From: Aerococcus viridans
GTDB taxonomy: Bacteria > Bacillota > Bacilli > Lactobacillales > Aerococcaceae
Length of the DNA: 64,000 nucleotides
Direction: 5' to 3'
Assembly (NCBI RefSeq): GCF_002871935.1
Contig: NZ_PNHQ01000010.1
Span: forward strand, 13,459-77,458
Positions 58,820 through 64,000 of the stretch are shown one piece after another. Position 1 is the stretch's first letter, and each line of letters starts with the position of its first letter. The notes under the pieces are model-generated. The model searched no databases. It had not been told where the DNA came from and saw only the letters and a list, made by a program, of their open reading frames with translations. The position numbers and the translations under genes were made by a program.

Positions 58820-60343
58820 ATGAACATTGCTATTGTGGGTTTAGGTGTAGCTGGAAACGGCAGCTTAAAGGCCCTGATTGATTTTCAAAATCAACACCCT
58901 ACTCAACCACTAACCATTGATATCTATGATGAAGCTGGCCACTTAGGTCACGGCTTCCCCTACCAAGAGGATGACGATAAACTGATCATGAATTCTCTAG
59001 CTAAAGATTTATCCATCGATGCTAACAATCCGCATGATTTATTAGATTGGTTAACAACGCATCATCCAGAATACTGTGATCCGTTTGCTTTCATTCCTCG
59101 CGCTATGTATGGTGCTTATTTAAAGGACCGTATGGCAACTTACTTAAACAATGACCATGTCCGTATCCACCACCAACGTATCCAAGATTTACAAGTCGTG
59201 GATCAAGTTGGTCAGCCAATTACTGGAAGTCAAGACAAGCCTTACCATTACCAAATACAAACAGCTGATGGTCAGTGGCAAGAAACGATTTATCAAGCTG
59301 TTTTCTTAAACATTGGACACCCACCCTATGCTGATCACTATCATTTAATTGGTTACGATGGGTATATCCATGACCCTTATCCTGTCAGCGATAAACTTGA
59401 CATTCTTGACCCAAGTCAAAAAATTGGTATCATTGGCTCTGGTTTAACTGGTCTAGATGTTATGCGTTACCTACAATACCATTTTGCTGGTCAACTTGCG
59501 CGTTCTATTACCTTTTTCACACGGTCAACACCATTTTCTTCCGTTAAACAAGGGCCATACGACGGACATATTCAAGCGACCTTTAACTGGGATTGGATTA
59601 AAAGCCAAAAGACAGCCCACAATGGATATATCCCTCTAGCAAATATTTTAGAAACTTTTATGGCAGATATGACTGCTAACGATGTCGATATTAAACGGGT
59701 AATTGATCGATACGGAACTGGTTCAATCACTGAAATTCGTCAAGAGTTAACACACTATGACCGTGATTTACAGATATTCCAAATCTATACCAGCATCATC
59801 ACCCCTTATCTTCCTGATATATATATGGGTATGTCAGTACTTGATCGTAATACCTATAAACAAGAATATTTAGACATTTTTGAACATTTCCGAAGCCAAA
59901 TGACCCACGAGGCCCTACAAGATATTATTCAGTGGTATGATGAGGAGAAGGTATCTATTAATGATAAACTCACCGATATTAAACCTCATAGTGATGGGGG
60001 ATTTGAAATCATCTTTGAGAATGGTTCAAGTAAACATGTGGATATCTTAGTCAATGCAGCAGGATTTGAACGTCAATTGCTGCCAGCAACTGAACAAGAT
60101 ACATTCATTAAAAATATGGTTGACCGTGACTTATTTACCCCCGCTGTAGATGGAGGTGTATTGGTAACTTGGCCCAAGGCACAAGTCACCTCCCAACGAT
60201 TTGCGACACACGAAAACCTATTCTTAACCGGCCGGTGGATTATGACCACACAATACGGCAACAACAATGCCCAAATGTCTTTTGCCTTTGGACAACAAGT
60301 TGCTAAACAATTTTTAGCGAGACAAGTAAACGCATTTAAGTAA
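58820..60343 (+). CDS. FAD/NAD(P)-binding oxidoreductase-like protein
   Basis: About 507 residues. The N-terminus MNIAIVGLGVAGNGSLKAL is a Rossmann FAD motif, HGFPYQEDDDKLIMNSLAKD follows, and IIGSGLTGLDVMRYL is the second NAD(P) motif (about 200). A late NAAGFERQL and LTGRWIMTTQYGNNNAQMS end the domain. This is the FAD-NAD(P)-binding (PF13454-type) group, whose reaction is mostly unknown; monooxygenase-like relatives exist. ATG 58820 has AAGGAG at 6 bases; the frame start at 58772 lacks one. Single gene. Confidence 0.85.
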   Translation: MNIAIVGLGVAGNGSLKALIDFQNQHPTQPLTIDIYDEAGHLGHGFPYQEDDDKLIMNSLAKDLSIDANNPHDLLDWLTTHHPEYCDPFAFIPRAMYGAYLKDRMATYLNNDHVRIHHQRIQDLQVVDQVGQPITGSQDKPYHYQIQTADGQWQETIYQAVFLNIGHPPYADHYHLIGYDGYIHDPYPVSDKLDILDPSQKIGIIGSGLTGLDVMRYLQYHFAGQLARSITFFTRSTPFSSVKQGPYDGHIQATFNWDWIKSQKTAHNGYIPLANILETFMADMTANDVDIKRVIDRYGTGSITEIRQELTHYDRDLQIFQIYTSIITPYLPDIYMGMSVLDRNTYKQEYLDIFEHFRSQMTHEALQDIIQWYDEEKVSINDKLTDIKPHSDGGFEIIFENGSSKHVDILVNAAGFERQLLPATEQDTFIKNMVDRDLFTPAVDGGVLVTWPKAQVTSQRFATHENLFLTGRWIMTTQYGNNNAQMSFAFGQQVAKQFLARQVNAFK

Positions 60344-60357
60344 ATGCATCAATAAAT

Positions 60358-60404
60358 AAAAAGTCCGACTTGATTAAGCGTATTGCGATCAAGTCAGACT
60401 TTTT
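60358..60404. terminator. Bidirectional terminator
   Basis: AAAAAGTC, GACTTGAT, a loop, ATCAAGTC, GACTTTTT: long stem between converging genes. Confidence 0.9.
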
Positions 60405-60407
60405 ATT

Positions 60408-61370
60408 TTATACGGCTAATTGATTTGAACCATCTTTATAATCAATTTCAATCCCTGGTTGAATATTTGGAATATAGACATGGAACTGTAATTCACCATC
60501 ATCCTCAATCGAATAAGCTTCCATAAATATACCTCTTGCTAACAGTTCACCTCCCATAAATAAGGGAGTAATTCGGTAGCGTACATGATACTCACTATCT
60601 TCGATATAGGCAGCCACATAGTTTTCAAATGGTAACATACCCTCCACATTAAAATAACGGGTACCAGTCATCAAATTCAACAAATTATCTTGTTGGCCAG
60701 TTAATTGAAAGCCAATGAGGTGACTACGGTTATATAACCAGCCTGAGGATACAATCTCATAACGATTTTGTTGCCATCCGGTTGGTGTAACTGACGTCAA
60801 TGCTTCTCGTGCTGTCGACTCAGCCGGCATCAAATCTACCCCTAACAAGGCATTAGCTGTCGTCACTCGACCCAAATCATCCAATGGACCATATTGTTCC
60901 CATGATTCATCAACCGCTGTCAAATCAGCATCAGTGAATACCGGAATATTTCCATTTACTTCTACATAAGCTTGCCCCTCTGGTACGTCAGGTGGGTTCT
61001 GGTGGTAAAGCTGGTCTAAATCACCAGCCTCTTCAGCTGATGAGGCTCCCTGTCTCAGCTCACGGGCAGATTCACTTTCAGTTTGACTATCAACTGAAGT
61101 ACTTTCTTCTATGGCACTATTCTCATGGTCATTCTTTTGCCCCTCATCCGCCTGCTCAACTCGTGAATGTTCAGAGGTTAACTGGTGGTCCTCTAAAATA
61201 TCTTGATAGATTGATGAAGTTCTAGATACTTCCTTAGCAACCTCTACCGGCTCAGACAATCGCTCTTCCGCCATTCGATTGCCCACCCAAAGAAATAGGA
61301 TCAACCCAGCCAATAACAACATGGCAAATACACGCTTATTCGAAGGTTCATTCTGTCTTCTTCTGGCCAC
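60408..61370 (-). CDS. Membrane-anchored DNA/RNA non-specific endonuclease (EndA-like)
   Basis: About 320 residues from GTG 61370, which has AGAGAGGTG upstream; the frame extends further up without a ribosome site. A membrane segment (RVFAMLLLAGLILFLWVGN, about 13-32) is followed by a Ser/Glu/Gln-rich linker to about residue 125, then the nuclease domain: GWLYNRSHLIGFQLTGQQDNLLNLMTGTRYFNVEGM. His of NRSHLIG replaces the DRGH motif as in streptococcal surface nucleases. It could degrade external DNA or act in DNA uptake (inference). Confidence 0.85.
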   Translation of the reverse strand: MARRRQNEPSNKRVFAMLLLAGLILFLWVGNRMAEERLSEPVEVAKEVSRTSSIYQDILEDHQLTSEHSRVEQADEGQKNDHENSAIEESTSVDSQTESESARELRQGASSAEEAGDLDQLYHQNPPDVPEGQAYVEVNGNIPVFTDADLTAVDESWEQYGPLDDLGRVTTANALLGVDLMPAESTAREALTSVTPTGWQQNRYEIVSSGWLYNRSHLIGFQLTGQQDNLLNLMTGTRYFNVEGMLPFENYVAAYIEDSEYHVRYRITPLFMGGELLARGIFMEAYSIEDDGELQFHVYIPNIQPGIEIDYKDGSNQLAV

Positions 61371-61486
61371 CAATAACACCTCTCTCTCAAAAACTGCATC
61401 CCTAATCATACCACATTTCTTTATTCTTAGGGAAAAGGACTTGCACATTCCAAGCTGGCTATCAAAATGATGGTATTTTTGCATTC

Positions 61487-61519
61487 AAAAAAGGACTGCA
61501 GTTTCTGCTACAGCCCTTA
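61487..61519 (-). terminator. Terminator of guaC
   Basis: On the minus strand AGGGCTGTAG and CTGCAGTCCT pair with two G-U and are followed by TTTTTT. Confidence 0.8.
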
Positions 61520-61542
61520 TATATTTATTATTGGAATAAGTT

Positions 61543-62511
61543 TTAGTCACCATTGTAAATTGTTGGTACAATCATGTAGTCAACTGTACGTAAAGCACCT
61601 AGGTCACGACCACCTGCATATGAAATACTTGATTGTAAATCTTCTTCCATTTCACGCAATGTATGCCATAAGCTACCACGGCTTTCAATCAACATTTTCT
61701 TACCTTCCACATTTTTGTAGATACCTTTTTGGAATTGAGATGCTGAACCAAAGTACTCTTTATAAGTAACACCATCTTGCTCTACAGTTTCACCTGGTGA
61801 TTCAACGTGGGCAGCTAATAATGAACCAATCATTACCATAGATGCACCGAATCTTACAGATTTTGCGATATCTCCATTTGTACGGATACCACCATCAGCG
61901 ATAATTGGTTTACGTGCTGCCTTAGCACATAACTTAATCGCTTGTAATTGCCAACCAGCAGTACCAAAACCTGTTTTGATTTTAGTAATACATACACGTC
62001 CAGGTCCAACCCCAACTTTTGTAGCGTCCGCACCTGCATTTTCTAAGTCACGAACGGCTTCAGGCGTTGCAACGTTACCTGCAATGACAAATGTTTCTGG
62101 AATTTGTTCTTTAATATATTTAATCATATCGATAACAGTCTCTGCATGACCGTGTGCGATATCAATTGTAATATAGTCTACTTTTTCACCACTTGCTTTG
62201 ATTTCATCGATGAAAGTATATTCTTCTGGTTTTACACCCACAGAAATAGACGCAAATAAACCTTCAGCATTCATACGTTTAATAAATGCCATGCGTTTTT
62301 CTGGTTCAAAGCGGTGCATAATATAGAAGTAACCTTTGCGGGCCAATTCTTCAGCTAATGCTTCATTTAATACAGTTTGCATGTTCGCTGGCACAACTGG
62401 TATTTTAAATTCACGACCGCCAAACTCAATTGATGTGTCTGCCTGGCTACGACTTGTAATCACACATTTAGCAGGTATTAATTGGACTTGTTCATAATCA
62501 AAAGTTTCCAC
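61543..62511 (-). CDS. guaC: GMP reductase
   Basis: GuaC converts GMP to IMP with NADPH. The IMPDH/GMPR barrel shows [33 protein letters not shown], the catalytic Cys in [12 protein letters not shown], and [23 protein letters not shown]. There is no CBS domain, which separates it from IMP dehydrogenase. 322 residues, the short Gram-positive form. It begins at GTG with AAGGCGAG upstream. Its promoter is clear and a PurBox-like site lies further up. Confidence 0.94.
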   Translation of the reverse strand: METFDYEQVQLIPAKCVITSRSQADTSIEFGGREFKIPVVPANMQTVLNEALAEELARKGYFYIMHRFEPEKRMAFIKRMNAEGLFASISVGVKPEEYTFIDEIKASGEKVDYITIDIAHGHAETVIDMIKYIKEQIPETFVIAGNVATPEAVRDLENAGADATKVGVGPGRVCITKIKTGFGTAGWQLQAIKLCAKAARKPIIADGGIRTNGDIAKSVRFGASMVMIGSLLAAHVESPGETVEQDGVTYKEYFGSASQFQKGIYKNVEGKKMLIESRGSLWHTLREMEEDLQSSISYAGGRDLGALRTVDYMIVPTIYNGD

Positions 62512-62579
62512 GAATTCAACTCGCCTTTCTCTCTATCAATAACTTCAACAACAAATGGTGTCCGTAAACACCAATTCGT

Positions 62580-62608
62580 ATTCTACACACTTACTTTCTC
62601 AATTGCAA
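62580..62608 (-). promoter_or_regulatory. Promoter of guaC
   Basis: Minus strand -35 TTGCAA, a 17-base spacer, -10 TAGAAT. The leader holds a small hairpin GGTGT-TTACGG-ACACC (62555-62573). The 347-base gap 62512-62857 is otherwise AT-rich. Confidence 0.7.
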
Positions 62609-62686
62609 GCTTTATTTCGTCGCTTTTTTGGGTAATTTGTCAAAATATAACAATTTTTTACCACTTTATATCTATTAAACGTACTT

Positions 62687-62699
62687 ATAAACGAACATT
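62687..62699 (+). promoter_or_regulatory. PurBox-like site upstream of guaC
   Basis: ATAAACGAACATT fits AWWWCCGAACWWT at 12 of 13 positions. It is about 80 bases upstream of the -35. Confidence 0.4.
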
Positions 62700-62804
62700 A
62701 ATAACTTAACAATATACAAATGTTACTAAATCCAAATTTTAAAAATGCAGGTATATAGAATTTATATTGAAAGACGAACTTTTGACCTCATATTATTTTT
62801 CAAC

Positions 62805-62834
62805 AAAAAAGAGACTGAGCCACAATCAGTCCCC
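62805..62834 (-). terminator. Terminator of rbsK
   Basis: On the minus strand GGGGACTGA and TCAGTCTC pair around TTGTGGC and are followed by TTTTTT. Confidence 0.85.
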
Positions 62835-62857
62835 TTATTTTTGACAAAATAAGTAAT

Positions 62858-63754
62858 CTATATTTGCCAGTTTACATTGAATTGCTTGTGCGCTTTTAAT
62901 GTGTCAAGCGTTGGCATGCCCCCTTGCGCACCAAATTTTGAAACAGATAATGAGCCTGCAATTGCGGCAAATTGAATAGCATCTGTTAAGTTATTCCCTT
63001 TTGATAAGGCAACTGTGAGTGCTCCTGAAAAAGTATCCCCAGCCCCTGTAGTATCTACAAGCTCGCCTTTAATAGCAGGAACATGAACAGGCTGATTACC
63101 ATCATGATATAAGACACCGTCTCCTCCAAGGGTGATTAACAGTTGGGTTGGATACTGCCCTAGCAATTGGTCTGCTTCCACATCACCAAACATTTCCTTA
63201 GCTTCTGTTTCATTTGGTAATAGATAATCTACTTTCTTCAAATAAGACGGATCAATTTCAATAAAGGGTGCTGGGTCATAAGTCACCTTAATATCATGCT
63301 TATCTGCAAGGTCAATCAAATATTGAATTGATGGCATAGGGATTTCATTTTGAATGACAAAATAATCGCATGCAAGCAAGTCCTCTTCCACAGATTTCAA
63401 ATAGTCAATCGTCACTAATTGGTTAGCGCCTGGAACATAAACGATGGCATTATCCCCTTCGAAAACAGTAATATGTGCAGAACCAGTCGTCGTATTTTCG
63501 ATGGTTTTCACTGCTGAAACATCTACACCATTATCTTCTAGGTTGGCTTTTGTTTCCTTACCAAATTGATCACCACCCACACAACCAAACATCTTCACCT
63601 GACCACCTAATCTCGCAGCAGCCACTGCTTGGTTAGCACCTTTGCCACCATAAGTTGTCTCAAAGGCTTCTCCATATACAGTTTCACCCTGCTTAGGCAC
63701 ACGGTTTGTTGTCACAACAAAATCTGTTGAAATACTACCAATCACACCTATCAT
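62858..63754 (-). CDS. rbsK: Ribokinase
   Basis: RbsK phosphorylates ribose at O5. PfkB family: N-terminal VIGSISTDFVV, the YGGKGANQAVAAARLGG substrate motif, and DTTGAGDTFSGAL with the catalytic Asp (about 245). 298 residues, the usual length. AGGAGG precedes ATG. No ribose transporter, rbsD or regulator is adjacent, so the substrate could also be another pentose or nucleoside sugar. Confidence 0.9.
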   Translation of the reverse strand: MIGVIGSISTDFVVTTNRVPKQGETVYGEAFETTYGGKGANQAVAAARLGGQVKMFGCVGGDQFGKETKANLEDNGVDVSAVKTIENTTTGSAHITVFEGDNAIVYVPGANQLVTIDYLKSVEEDLLACDYFVIQNEIPMPSIQYLIDLADKHDIKVTYDPAPFIEIDPSYLKKVDYLLPNETEAKEMFGDVEADQLLGQYPTQLLITLGGDGVLYHDGNQPVHVPAIKGELVDTTGAGDTFSGALTVALSKGNNLTDAIQFAAIAGSLSVSKFGAQGGMPTLDTLKAHKQFNVNWQI

Positions 63755-63824
63755 CCATTATTCCTCCTCATCATTGTCTATTGACTTTATTATACTTGAA
63801 AAATGACCTATTCACCGTATTTTT

Positions 63825-63885
63825 AATCAAAAAAGAGAGGCCGGGACAAAAATATCTCAGCCTCTCTTTGCTTATAAGAACGTTT
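63825..63885 (+). repeat. Dispersed terminator-type repeat, copy 2
   Basis: AATCAAAA, then GAGAGGCCGGGACA-AAAA-TATCTCAGCCTCTC, TTTGC and TATAAGAACGTTT: near-identical to copy 1 at 23282-23339. Here it lies upstream of rbsK in the other relative direction, so it is not just the terminator of the same kind of gene. Confidence 0.8.
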
Positions 63886-63956
63886 GGTTCTGTGTCAAAT
63901 AGTGTTGGTGACCAAAAATAAATAATCACAGTTATTTTTTTAATTAAGTTTTTAAT

Positions 63957-64000
63957 AAAGGAGGGGTCATGTTTATTTACAAGATAAGCATGGCCCTTTT
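63957..64000 (+). terminator. Hairpin at the window edge, probable terminator
   Basis: GGGTCATG and CATGGCCC pair with one G-U around a loop that includes TTATTT/AGATAA pairs, followed by TTTT at the edge. Confidence 0.55.

Noticed and set aside
1..64000. tRNA, rRNA, CRISPR array, prophage or anti-phage system
   Set aside because: No cloverleaf-ending CCA clusters, rRNA motifs, regularly spaced repeats, phage structural genes or restriction-type genes were seen.

Overview
The window is AT-rich, densely coded DNA of a low-GC Gram-positive bacterium, most likely a member of the Lactobacillales and probably Aerococcaceae (Aerococcus-like). Supporting signs are strong AGGAGG ribosome sites, the mevalonate isoprenoid pathway (MvaA, MvaS), a CTC-type ribosomal protein L25, an ECF-type ThiT, CpsBCD-type phosphoregulators, and TPP and lysine riboswitches used as transcription attenuators. 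Genus is inference from gene content, not from a search. No rRNA, tRNA, CRISPR array, prophage or replication origin was seen.

Layout. 1-8 kb: 3' end of def, coaBC, thrC, rplY, riboswitch-controlled thiT, a HesB/YqkB-like small protein, and convergent mvaA/mvaS. 8-14.4 kb: a six-gene operon on the minus strand (uxuA, SDR-type uxuB, a HAD hydrolase, eda, kdgK, uxaC) that covers every enzymatic step from D-glucuronate to pyruvate plus glyceraldehyde-3-phosphate. Its promoter carries two CcpA/LacI-type operator-like sites; no transporter or dedicated regulator is present. 14.5-21 kb: a 37-residue membrane peptide gene, rpiA, a PepV-like dipeptidase, a TraX-like membrane protein and a polar amino acid ABC operon (order Q-H-M-P), followed by a structured repeat element. 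21-30 kb: a TIM-barrel protein with pepQ, alr, lysine-riboswitch-controlled dapA, an AraC regulator, purB and a TPR protein. 31-44.6 kb: a cupin-AraC regulator, a YitT protein, an orphan amino acid ABC ATPase, trhO, a TrpXYZ-like ABC operon with a remarkable leader, lysA, a D,D-carboxypeptidase and proBA. 44.7-46.1 kb: a TnpB-only IS605-type element broken by one stop codon. 46.1-64 kb: ansA, a GH3 glycosidase, a DUF296 protein, a capsule-regulation module (cpsB, a CapD-like dehydratase, cpsC, cpsD), a Nudix hydrolase, two DegV proteins, brnQ, an FAD protein, a membrane-anchored nuclease, guaC and rbsK.

The strongest candidate for something undescribed is the roughly 330-nt leader of the TrpXYZ-like ABC operon (39357-39722). 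It has a consensus promoter, an 18-codon leader peptide ending in a Phe/Tyr-rich run, two mutually exclusive stems whose first strand begins in the leader-peptide stop codon, and a terminator hairpin before the first structural gene. This is the architecture of ribosome-mediated attenuation, where Lactobacillales usually use T-box or TRAP-type control, and no T-box sequence was found. Second is a 280-bp structured element (17774-18059) bounded by 18-bp direct repeats, one of which abuts the stop codon of the ABC permease gene. Both are inferences from reading the sequence and need folding and comparative searches.
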